Assembly: GCA_041688385.1 (NCBI GenBank)
Contig: JBDNIH010000098.1
Coordinates: forward strand, 1-19,942
DNA: 19,942 nt
Origin: UBA7662 sp041688385
GTDB taxonomy: Bacteria; Bacteroidota; Bacteroidia; UBA7662
Direction: 5' to 3'
A model generated the notes under the pieces. The model made no database searches. It saw only the letters and a program-made list of their open reading frames with translations, and had not been told where the DNA came from. Positions within the stretch are counted from its first letter, which is position 1. Each line of letters starts with the position of its first letter. A program made the position numbers and the translations under genes. Positions 7,242 to 14,666 of this stretch are shown in pieces.

Positions 7242-8966
7242 ATGCCCGAACTTATTCCCCTTCCTAAAAACCGCCGTTTTGTGGCCCCCGCATTGGTAGC
7301 CGATAGCTGGTTGGACCTGATGCCTTATTTTGAAGCGCTCGTAACCCGAGAACTGCCCGATTTAGCAGCTTTGGAGTTGTGGCTGGCCGATCGTTCCGAA
7401 TTGGAAGCCGTTTTGGACGAGGACCTTGCTTGGCGCTACATCCGCATGACTTGTGATACCGAAAACAGTGAAAAGCGCCTCGCGTACGAAAATTTCATAC
7501 AGCACATCTTCCCGCAAGCAGCGCCATACGACGACCAGCTCAACCGCAAGTTGATGGCCCATCCTGACTTGGCTCGGGTTAGTCACGCCGGTTTCCCCTT
7601 ATACCTCAAAAGGGTAAAGGGCGCCATTGCACTGTATCAGGAAATCAACATCCCCCTGCAAACCCAACAAAAGCAGCTCGAGAGTGCGTATGGCGCTTTG
7701 GTGGGCGCCATGACCATTGAACACGAAGGCAAAATCTTAACGCTGCCCCAAGCGGCTCAACTGCTAAAACAGCACGACCGGCAATTGCGTGAAGTTATCT
7801 ACCACAAAATCGCCGACCGCCGCCGGCAAGACGAAGCTAAATTAGATGCGTTGCTCACCCAATTGGTGCAAATCCGGACTCAAATTGCGCGTAATGCCGG
7901 CTTCGACAACTACAGGGATTACCGCTTTAAGGAGCTCAACCGTTTTGACTATACCGCGCAGGATTGTTTCGACTTCCACGACACCATTCGCCAGTTGGTG
8001 GTTCCCATACAGGCTAGTTTTGACCAACACCGCAAAACCGAGCTTGGATTGGAGCAGTTACGTCCGTGGGATCTCGATGCAGAGCCGGCAGGTCGCTCGC
8101 CACTCAAGCCTTTCACTGACCAACGCGACCTCATCGACCGTAGTATCACCGCCTTTACACAAATCGACCCCTATTTTGGTGACTGTTTATACACCATGGA
8201 CCAGCTCGGGCACTTCGACTTGGAATCGCGGGTGGGCAAATCTCCCGGCGGCTACAATTATCCCCTCATGGAAACTGGGGCGCCGTTTATTTTTATGAAT
8301 GCCGCCAGTAGTATGGTTGATTTAGAGACCATGATGCATGAGGGAGGCCATGCCATTCATTCGTTTTTGAGCAAAGACCTCCCCTTGCGGGCCTTTAAGG
8401 AGTTGCCTTCGGAAGTAGCGGAATTGGCTTCGATGTCGCTGGAATTGATTTCGATGGATCAATACCCCGTATTTTTTGGAACAGAAACTGAAATTCGCCA
8501 GGCACGTTACGAGCAATTACAGCGTGCGCTACGGGTATTACCTTGGATTGCCCAAGTAGATGCCTTCCAGCATTGGCTGTATTTGCACCCCGACCATACC
8601 GTTGCGGCCCGTAAGGCAGAATGGATGCGTTTAGCCACCGTTTATGGCGCTTCGGTGGTTGACTGGGACGGACTAGAAGACAATATCCCTTTACGTTGGC
8701 AGTCGCAGTTACACATTTTTGAAGTGCCCTTCTATTATATCGAATACGGCTTTGCCCAGCTCGGCGCTTTGGCCGTGTGGAAGAATTACGTTGATCAACC
8801 GCAAAAGGCCTTAGCCAACTATAAAGCAGCCTTGCGTATTGGCTATACGCAAAGCATACCGGAAGTTTATCAAGCAGCGGGGATTAAATTTAATTTCACC
8901 TCGGAGTATCTGAATGAATTGATTCGGTTTACTTCTGCCAAAATTACCGAAGTGCAACCCCAATAA
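7242..8966 (+). CDS. M3-family oligoendopeptidase (PepF/thimet-like zinc metallopeptidase)
   Basis: This 574-residue protein lacks a signal peptide and so is a cytoplasmic zinc peptidase that cuts short peptides. The zinc site is H366-E-G-G-H370, with the third ligand E394 in the AELASMSLE segment 28 residues after the first histidine, as expected for family M3. The long helical N-terminal half and the C-terminal YIEYGFAQLGALAVW segment (helix with Tyr near the substrate) also match. The length is typical of the M3B oligoendopeptidase F group. The ATG at 7242 has no Shine-Dalgarno; the frame has no better start. Codon use here is visibly more G/C-rich than in the copper cluster. It appears to be a single-gene unit, since it is followed by about 100 non-coding bases before the next gene. 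Subfamily and exact specificity are uncertain. Confidence 0.95.
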   Translation: MPELIPLPKNRRFVAPALVADSWLDLMPYFEALVTRELPDLAALELWLADRSELEAVLDEDLAWRYIRMTCDTENSEKRLAYENFIQHIFPQAAPYDDQLNRKLMAHPDLARVSHAGFPLYLKRVKGAIALYQEINIPLQTQQKQLESAYGALVGAMTIEHEGKILTLPQAAQLLKQHDRQLREVIYHKIADRRRQDEAKLDALLTQLVQIRTQIARNAGFDNYRDYRFKELNRFDYTAQDCFDFHDTIRQLVVPIQASFDQHRKTELGLEQLRPWDLDAEPAGRSPLKPFTDQRDLIDRSITAFTQIDPYFGDCLYTMDQLGHFDLESRVGKSPGGYNYPLMETGAPFIFMNAASSMVDLETMMHEGGHAIHSFLSKDLPLRAFKELPSEVAELASMSLELISMDQYPVFFGTETEIRQARYEQLQRALRVLPWIAQVDAFQHWLYLHPDHTVAARKAEWMRLATVYGASVVDWDGLEDNIPLRWQSQLHIFEVPFYYIEYGFAQLGALAVWKNYVDQPQKALANYKAALRIGYTQSIPEVYQAAGIKFNFTSEYLNELIRFTSAKITEVQPQ

Positions 8967-9066
8967 ATGGCAAACAATTGGTATACAGCACACTATTTTA
9001 ACACTGCTTTAATAGCTTGAATAAAATAAGCATGTAAATTCGAAGCTTTAACTCGAACTACATCCT

Positions 9067-10872
9067 ATGCGACGCAAACTTTTACTTTTGGCTGTTGTGC
9101 TTTTTGTCACAGCCTTCACTGCAGAAATGGCCATGACCAACAGTGGCGGCCCACCACTTGGCCACACTGGCGCGCCTTCTGAATCGGATTGTACCGCTTG
9201 TCACAGCAGCTTTACCGTAAACAGTGGCACAGGCACCCGCACTTTGGTGCTTAACAGCAATGCAGGTCTTACGAGTTATACCCCCGGTCAAACCTACACA
9301 GTTACCTATACCATCAACCAAAGTGGTATCACTAAATTTGGCTTTCAGGCGACGGTCAAACGTGCCAACGGCACTTCTGCCGGTACTTTGATCAATTCAA
9401 ATCCCAATCAAATGAATTTGGCAAGCAATTATATCAGCCAAAGTGGTAGTGGAACAACAGCTACCAGCGCCGGTGAGCGCATTTGGACCTTCGGCTGGAC
9501 CGCTCCGGCAGCAGGTGCCGGCACGGTAACTATTTACGTTGCTGGTAACGCAACTAACTCAAATAGCAGCACAAGTGGCGACCGCATTTACACCAATAGT
9601 TTTGCCTTTACCGAAGCTGCATCGCCTGCAGTGGTTAATGCGGCTACTTTTGCACCAGCAGCAATTTGTCGGGGTGGCAGTATAAACGTGAACTTCAGCA
9701 TTACCGGCACCTTTAATAGCGGCAATATTTTTACCGCCCAACTCAGTGATGCCAACGGTAATTTCGCCGCTCCCATCACTATTGGCACCGTTAGTAGTAC
9801 AACAGCCTCAGCCATCGCGGCAACCATTCCGGTGGGCGCTTCGGGAGGTACTGCTTACAAAATTCGGGTTGTTGCAAGCAATCCTGTTGCTACCGGTACC
9901 GCCAGTACGGCTAGTTTGATTGTCACCGTACCTGCTTCTGCGCCAACAGTGGCCTACAACGGACGTACACTCACTGCTAGCGGTAATGGAGCATTCGTTT
10001 GGTTCCGCAATGGCAATCAAATTGCTGGTGCAAGTGGTGCCACATTTGTTCCTACTCAGGATGGTAACTATACAGCGGCTATTGAGAACAATGGCTGTTC
10101 GCCCAGTCTTTCATCGAGTATTGCCGTTACAGCAGGTATATTGAGTGTGCAGCAACCAGCTACCCCCGTAATTTGTGCAGAAACTGGTTTACTACTGAGC
10201 TTTACTACTTTCGGAACCTTTAATGTTGCCAATATTTTCACCCTGGTACTTATTGATTCCGTAGGAGCTGAAACATTACTGAATACGACAACCCTCCCGT
10301 CTAACAGCTTATTGGCTTTGTTGCCGGCAGGCATTACTGGGAATGGCTTCAGATACCGCCTGCAAGCTAGCAATCCGGTGGCCATAACTGCCTCCAGCAA
10401 TACGTTTGGCATCATCCCCAACCCACCAGCAGCCACCATCACACGCAACGGCCTCGTATTAAGTTCTTCGGCGAGCCAATTTAATGCTTGGCATAAAGAT
10501 GGATTACCCATACTTGGTGCCAATCAGCCGACCTATACGGTGATAGAAAATGGTGAATACTCGGTGCGTTATTCAGCGAACAACTGTCAATCGCCTTTCT
10601 CTAACAGCATAACCCTGACTACCGTAAGTATGGATGAGCTGATTTTGAGCCAAGTGAACGTTTACCCTAACCCTGTGCGCGACGAATTGTTTGTAAACAG
10701 CCCCGAAGCCCTTACGTTGGAGTTGCGTGATATGCAAGGCAAACTGGTTTACCACAGTGCCACGTTTACCGGTGAACACCGCATCAGCGTAGCTCAATAC
10801 GCCAAAGGCATTTACACCCTACGCTTAAAAAAAGAGAACGCTGTACGATTTGAAAAAATCGTGGTTCAATAA
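9067..10872 (+). CDS. Secreted CxxCH (choice-of-anchor V-like) protein with T9SS sorting domain
   Basis: This 601-residue protein starts with a signal peptide (about 1-20). Next comes a GAPSESDCTACH segment (C42, C45, H46) resembling a c-type heme site, in a Reelin-like/choice-of-anchor V beta domain (to about 185). The middle is a tandem duplication of a two-module unit. Each copy starts with a cysteine segment (ICRGG / ICAET), continues through GTFN..NIFT and ASNPVA, and ends in an Ig-like module with W..(D/N)G..I.GA and GNY/GEY. The copies span roughly 192-358 and 359-520. The last ~70 residues (VYPNPVRDEL ... GIYTLRL ... EKIVVQ) are a type A T9SS C-terminal sorting signal, so the protein is exported across the outer membrane and cell-surface anchored or released. 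Whether the CxxCH binds heme is unknown. Function is unknown; adhesion is a guess. Confidence 0.9.
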   Translation: MRRKLLLLAVVLFVTAFTAEMAMTNSGGPPLGHTGAPSESDCTACHSSFTVNSGTGTRTLVLNSNAGLTSYTPGQTYTVTYTINQSGITKFGFQATVKRANGTSAGTLINSNPNQMNLASNYISQSGSGTTATSAGERIWTFGWTAPAAGAGTVTIYVAGNATNSNSSTSGDRIYTNSFAFTEAASPAVVNAATFAPAAICRGGSINVNFSITGTFNSGNIFTAQLSDANGNFAAPITIGTVSSTTASAIAATIPVGASGGTAYKIRVVASNPVATGTASTASLIVTVPASAPTVAYNGRTLTASGNGAFVWFRNGNQIAGASGATFVPTQDGNYTAAIENNGCSPSLSSSIAVTAGILSVQQPATPVICAETGLLLSFTTFGTFNVANIFTLVLIDSVGAETLLNTTTLPSNSLLALLPAGITGNGFRYRLQASNPVAITASSNTFGIIPNPPAATITRNGLVLSSSASQFNAWHKDGLPILGANQPTYTVIENGEYSVRYSANNCQSPFSNSITLTTVSMDELILSQVNVYPNPVRDELFVNSPEALTLELRDMQGKLVYHSATFTGEHRISVAQYAKGIYTLRLKKENAVRFEKIVVQ

Positions 10873-10890
10873 AACCCAGACACCTGAATT

Positions 10891-10927
10891 AAAATGGGAA
10901 GTGGGAAACGGCTTCCCATTTTTTTTT
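10891..10927 (+). terminator. Rho-independent terminator
   Basis: The stem AAAATGGGAAG / CTTCCCATTTT (10891-10901 with 10912-10922) closes a 10-base loop and runs into a total of nine T's. It lies 19 bases after the stop of the secreted protein gene. It also overlaps the upstream ATG at 10894 of the next frame, which argues that the next gene starts later, at 10990. Confidence 0.92.
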
Positions 10928-10976
10928 GCCCACGCTTAAAGCTGCATTCCCTGTGCGCAGGGCAGTTGAATTATGC

Positions 10977-10984
10977 TATTTTTG
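10977..10984 (+). promoter_or_regulatory. Possible Bacteroidota -7 element (TAnnTTTG)
   Basis: TATTTTTG matches the Bacteroidota -7 consensus TAnnTTTG exactly and lies 5 bases before the ATG at 10990. Transcription would then begin at or next to the start codon, giving an almost leaderless message. No convincing -33 TTTG is seen at the usual distance, so the call is weak. Confidence 0.3.
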
Positions 10985-10989
10985 AACTT

Positions 10990-11598
10990 ATGAAAATCAT
11001 CTGTGTAGGTCGCAACTACGCCGACCATGCCAAAGAGCTAAAAAACGACATCCCCACCGAACCGGTCATTTTTCTGAAGCCCGATAGTGCGTTATTAAAA
11101 GACGGAAAAGCTTTTTATTTACCAGATCATTTGGGCGTAATACACCATGAGCTAGAAATTGTTTTACGCGTATGCAAAAACGGGAAACACATCGCTGAAA
11201 AGTTTGCACCCGATTATTACGATCAAGTTGGCCTAGGCATCGACTTCAGCGCCCGTGAACTGCAAACACAGCTAAAAAACAAAGGGCTACCCTGGGAATT
11301 AGCCAAAGGATTTGATCATTCTGCTGTTTTGGGTGAGCTCCGACCCAAAGCTAATTTTGACGCTTTAAATATGCATTTAGAGCTTAAAATCAACGGCGAA
11401 AGCAAACAAGTCGGAAACACTTCCGACATGCTTTTTCCCTTTGATAAAATCATCACTTTTGTGTCGCGCTATTTTAGTCTGCGCCAGGGCGACCTGATTT
11501 ATACCGGCACCCCAGCAGGCGTTGGCCCCGTTAAAATTGGAGACGAACTACGCGGTTATCTAGATGGTGAAGAGCTGCTTCGGTTTGAGGTAAAGTAA
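10990..11598 (+). CDS. Fumarylacetoacetate hydrolase (FAH) family protein
   Basis: This 202-residue cytoplasmic enzyme of the FAH superfamily comprises acylpyruvate hydrolases and oxaloacetate decarboxylases/tautomerases. The N-terminal MKIICVGRNYADHAKEL is the family signature. Metal ligands appear as E54 and E56 (HHELEIV) and D85 (GLGIDFSARELQ). The lysine/aspartate segment WELAKGFDHSAVLG (K106) and the C-terminal GDLIYTGTPAGVGP (glycine-rich substrate loop) follow. I chose the ATG at 10990 because the upstream in-frame ATG at 10894 lies inside the preceding terminator and the extra 32 residues have no family match. The compact length, with no N-terminal extension, matches the small YcgM-like members. 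The substrate cannot be told from sequence. No pathway partner is adjacent; the convergent enoyl-CoA hydratase may be coincidental. Confidence 0.93.
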   Translation: MKIICVGRNYADHAKELKNDIPTEPVIFLKPDSALLKDGKAFYLPDHLGVIHHELEIVLRVCKNGKHIAEKFAPDYYDQVGLGIDFSARELQTQLKNKGLPWELAKGFDHSAVLGELRPKANFDALNMHLELKINGESKQVGNTSDMLFPFDKIITFVSRYFSLRQGDLIYTGTPAGVGPVKIGDELRGYLDGEELLRFEVK

Positions 11599-11601
11599 TA
11601 A

Positions 11602-11673
11602 ACCACCAAAACACCGGTGGTCGGCAAAGCGTATGGTCAGTACCATACATGACATTCGTAGTCGGCAAAGCGT
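11602..11673. repeat. Hairpins and a 13-bp direct repeat between convergent genes
   Basis: In the gap between the FAH gene and the minus-strand hydratase there are two stems, ACCACC/GGTGGT (11602-11621) and GTATGGT/ACCATAC (11631-11648). GTCGGCAAAGCGT occurs twice, at 11620-11632 and 11661-11673, 41 bases apart. No T-run follows either hairpin, so these are not classical terminators. Confidence 0.5.
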
Positions 11674-11704
11674 GTGCACCCAAGGATTTAGCAATAAAGC
11701 GATA

Positions 11705-12484
11705 TTATTTGCCAGTAAAAACAGGCTTTCGTTTCTCATTAAATGCCTTCACACCTTCTTTGTAATCGTCGGAATTACCGGAAATTTGCTGACAGTGGGC
11801 TTCGTAGTCGAGCATAGTATCCAAATCGGACTGGAAACTTTTATTGAGCATCTTTTTCATCATCGCAATGGCCTTAGTGGGCGCGTTACGGTAATAGTCG
11901 GTATATACTTGTACAGCAGCATCCAGCTCGGCATCAGGAGCTACTTTATTAATCATGCCCCAGTCGAGTGCCTGCTGTGCGCTGATTCGGCTGGCCATGG
12001 TGCTCATTTCAAAGGCACGGACCGACCCAACCAAACGTGGCAGGAAATAGGAAGAGCCACTGTCGAGGACAAGGCCAACATTCACGAATACCTCAATAAA
12101 CTTAGCACTTTCGGCAGCCACGATGATATCTGACGCCAAGGCAAGCGAACAACCGGCACCAGCAGCGACACCGTTTACCCGCGCAACGATTGGTTTGGGC
12201 AAATTCCGCATCGCCCGGATGATGGGGTTATATCGTTTGTGCAACGAGTCTTCTAGACTGCGTTTTTCAGCACCCGAAATTGCTTTCAAATCTTGCCCTG
12301 AACAAAAAGCTTTGCCTGCACCCGTCAGTACTACAACACGCACCTCGTCGTTTTTAGCGACTTGTTTTAGCGCGTCTTGCAGCTCATAGCTCTGCTCGTC
12401 GTTGAAAGCGTTAAACACATCGGCGCGGTTTAGGGTAATGGTACCCACACCTTGTTGGATATCGAGCAATAGGCTATTGTACAT
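11705..12484 (-). CDS. Enoyl-CoA hydratase/isomerase family protein (PaaG-like)
   Basis: This 259-residue crotonase-fold enzyme acts on CoA thioesters. The oxyanion-hole segments are GKAFCSGQDL (57-66) and NGVAAGAGCSLALASD (104-119). The usual second hydratase glutamate is replaced by an aspartate in GLVLDSGSSYFLPR (D141), the pattern of PaaG-type ring-epoxide or enoyl isomerases rather than beta-oxidation hydratases. The frame extends to a TTG at 12511, overlapping the upstream gene. The ATG at 12484 is preferred because it begins the conserved YNSLLLDIQ segment and leaves an 11-base gap. It is the third gene of a minus-strand run after rpoN and the PAP2-like gene. No other phenylacetate genes are in view, so the substrate is open. 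Confidence 0.92.
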   Translation of the reverse strand: MYNSLLLDIQQGVGTITLNRADVFNAFNDEQSYELQDALKQVAKNDEVRVVVLTGAGKAFCSGQDLKAISGAEKRSLEDSLHKRYNPIIRAMRNLPKPIVARVNGVAAGAGCSLALASDIIVAAESAKFIEVFVNVGLVLDSGSSYFLPRLVGSVRAFEMSTMASRISAQQALDWGMINKVAPDAELDAAVQVYTDYYRNAPTKAIAMMKKMLNKSFQSDLDTMLDYEAHCQQISGNSDDYKEGVKAFNEKRKPVFTGK

Positions 12485-12495
12485 AAGCGGATTTT

Positions 12496-13101
12496 TCAAA
12501 TAGAGAGACAAATATAAAGACTGAGCAGTCCAACCACATAACCGGCGTACAGCTGGCCGGGTGTATGGGCTTGCAAAAACAAACGACTGCTACCCACCAA
12601 ACCGGCGAGTACAATAACAATGAGCAGTGGAATCATAAAAGGGCGCGTAAATTCCGCCGATAAAGCCAACACCATACCCAAAGCCCCACCCATACCAATG
12701 CCGTGGGCACTGATTTTCCATTTCATATTGATGACATAGGCCACCATCACCGAAATCATCGCACCCAGCACACTGCCTGTAATAAAATCGGCCAGACCGA
12801 GCTTACGGAAATTGAAATAAAGGGCTGCCAAACAAAGGGCATTGATGAGATAAGGCACGCTCCTTTCGCTGCGCGAACCGACCATAATGTCGCTTACTTT
12901 ATTCCACCAAATAAGCAGCAAAAGTGCAGCCATAGGCAAAACGGTACTTATCGCAAAAACTTGGAGCAAAATATAAATCTGCATTGCGCCATCGTAATAA
13001 AAAGAGGCATGTGGCTTCATCCAAAAGGCGAAAGCGGCCATATAGGTAGGCAAAAAAAGGGGATGAAATAAGCCCGAAACAAATAAAGCCAAAGTCCGCA
13101 T
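12496..13101 (-). CDS. PAP2-like integral membrane protein
   Basis: This 201-residue protein has about six hydrophobic segments and degenerate phosphatidic-acid-phosphatase motifs. These are RSERSVPY (R77, R80, P83) for motif 1, SAHG (131-134) for motif 2, and SRLFLQAHTPGQ (S172, R173, H179, Q183) for motif 3, where the usual aspartate is glutamine. The arginines and both histidines are kept, so lipid or isoprenyl phosphate hydrolysis is possible but the altered third motif lowers certainty. The ATG at 13101 shares one base with the rpoN stop codon (TGATG), which implies translational coupling; the frame would also allow a TTG one codon earlier. A role in envelope phospholipid or undecaprenyl-phosphate metabolism is inference. 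Confidence 0.82.
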   Translation of the reverse strand: MRTLALFVSGLFHPLFLPTYMAAFAFWMKPHASFYYDGAMQIYILLQVFAISTVLPMAALLLLIWWNKVSDIMVGSRSERSVPYLINALCLAALYFNFRKLGLADFITGSVLGAMISVMVAYVINMKWKISAHGIGMGGALGMVLALSAEFTRPFMIPLLIVIVLAGLVGSSRLFLQAHTPGQLYAGYVVGLLSLYICLSI

Positions 13102-14579
13102 CAAAGCTCCTTACGTAAACGGGCGACGGGGATACCGAGCTGTTCGCGGTACTTGGCCACTGTACGGCGGGCGATATTGTAGCCTTTGTCGTTGAGGAGC
13201 TGGCCAAGTTTATCGTCGGAAAGCGGGTTTTTTTTCTTTTCAACCCCTATCAAATCCGTCAAAATTTGCTTCACTTCTTTACTCGATGCTTCTTCGCCGC
13301 TATCTGTCATGATGCCTTCACTGAAAAAGCTCTTCAGCAAAAAAGTACCGAATTCGGTCTGCACATATTTGCTGTTAGCCACCCTACTAATGGTCGAAAT
13401 ATCTAACAAAACCACATCCGCGATGTCTTTCAAAATCATCGGTTTCAATTTGGTCTGGTCGCCGGTGAGGAAATATTCGTACTGATGGGTCATGATGGTA
13501 TCCATGGTGCTCAACAGCGTGTGTTGGCGTTGTTTCACGGCATCTATGAACCACTTGGCCGAGTCGAGCTTTTGTTTGACAAAACTCACGGCCTCTTTCA
13601 TCTTCTTGTCCTTCTTTTCGGCCTTTTCGTAATGCCGCATCATGTCTTTGTAGGTTTCAGAGATGCGTAATTCCGGGGCATTGCGGCTGTTGAGACGGAG
13701 ATGCAGCTCCCCCTCTTCGTTGTGGATGATGAAGTCGGGAATGACGTGCATCACCTTGCTGTTGTCTTGTTGTGTGTTGCCAGGCCGCGGGTTGAGGCGG
13801 ATGATTTCTTGGTGCGCTAAACGCATACTTTCTTCATCTAAACCCAGTTGGCGCGCAATTTTATCGAAATGTTTTTTGGTGTATTCGTCGAAGTATTTGG
13901 AGAGTATGCTGATGGCATGCTGCACATGGATACTCTGCTTTTTCCGGCGTAATTGAAGCAGCAAACACTCGGTTAGGTCGCGGGCACCCACTCCGGCAGG
14001 CTCAAACTGCTGCACTTTGTGTAACATCTGCTCAATTTCGACTTCCTCACACATCAGATTGGCGGTAAAAGCCAGGTCATCGCCTACACTTTCGAGGGGG
14101 CGGCGGAGGTAACCATCTTCGTCTATGCTGCCCACCAACTGCCGGCCGATAATATATTCCTTTTCGGTGAGATCGCTCATCTCGAGCTGGTCCATTAGCT
14201 GCTCGTGGAAACTGGTTACCATCACCACTGCGGGGCGCAAATCTTTGTCGTCATCGTCGGCGGAATAGTTACCGTCGTCGTATTTGTAATCAGGGGTATC
14301 GTCGTCGAGATAACCACTTACGTCGATATCGTCGGGCGACGACTCTTCGCTGTATTCTTCATCTTGTTTGTCAGGTTCGCGCTCTGCATCGAGGTCGCTG
14401 TATTCGTCGCGGGGGTCTGTATCTTCATGCACTCCCTCTTCCAAGGCCGGATTTTCTTCGAGCTCTTCTTTGATGCGCTGCTCGAGCATAGCGGTGGGTA
14501 CCTGCAACAATTTGATAAACTGTATCTGCTGCGGGGAGAGCTTTTGTAAGAGTTTCTGCTGAAGCGATTGCCTAAGCAT
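13101..14579 (-). CDS. rpoN: RNA polymerase sigma-54 factor
   Basis: This 492-residue alternative sigma factor directs RNA polymerase to -24/-12 promoters and needs AAA+ activators, none of which is in this window. Region I at the N-terminus is glutamine- and leucine-rich (LQQKLLQKLSPQQIQFIKLLQ, then ELEENPALEE), as needed for activator response. Residues about 50-115 form a very acidic region II with many Asp and Tyr. The core-binding domain follows. The HTH and the C-terminal RpoN box ARRTVAKYRE (470-479) are intact, so the protein should be functional. The ATG at 14579 begins directly at region I. The gene is divergent from asnS with 87 bases between the starts, and its stop overlaps the next start. 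Confidence 0.98.
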   Translation of the reverse strand: MLRQSLQQKLLQKLSPQQIQFIKLLQVPTAMLEQRIKEELEENPALEEGVHEDTDPRDEYSDLDAEREPDKQDEEYSEESSPDDIDVSGYLDDDTPDYKYDDGNYSADDDDKDLRPAVVMVTSFHEQLMDQLEMSDLTEKEYIIGRQLVGSIDEDGYLRRPLESVGDDLAFTANLMCEEVEIEQMLHKVQQFEPAGVGARDLTECLLLQLRRKKQSIHVQHAISILSKYFDEYTKKHFDKIARQLGLDEESMRLAHQEIIRLNPRPGNTQQDNSKVMHVIPDFIIHNEEGELHLRLNSRNAPELRISETYKDMMRHYEKAEKKDKKMKEAVSFVKQKLDSAKWFIDAVKQRQHTLLSTMDTIMTHQYEYFLTGDQTKLKPMILKDIADVVLLDISTISRVANSKYVQTEFGTFLLKSFFSEGIMTDSGEEASSKEVKQILTDLIGVEKKKNPLSDDKLGQLLNDKGYNIARRTVAKYREQLGIPVARLRKEL

Positions 14580-14666
14580 AGGTTGGTCACGGTTGATTTG
14601 TGATAAAAATACGATTGAAACCCATTATTTGCCTATTTTAGCCCGATTTTTAAAATCAGCATTTTT
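14580..14666. promoter_or_regulatory. Divergent intergenic region between rpoN and asnS
   Basis: These 87 A/T-rich bases must hold promoters for both genes. On the minus strand TATTTTTA at about 14606-14613 is one base off the Bacteroidota -7 consensus and could serve rpoN. No exact element is seen for asnS. Neither start has a Shine-Dalgarno. Confidence 0.4.

Noticed and set aside
10894..10989. N-terminal extension of the FAH protein from an earlier ATG
   Set aside because: The earlier ATG lies inside the preceding terminator, and the family signature begins exactly at 10990.
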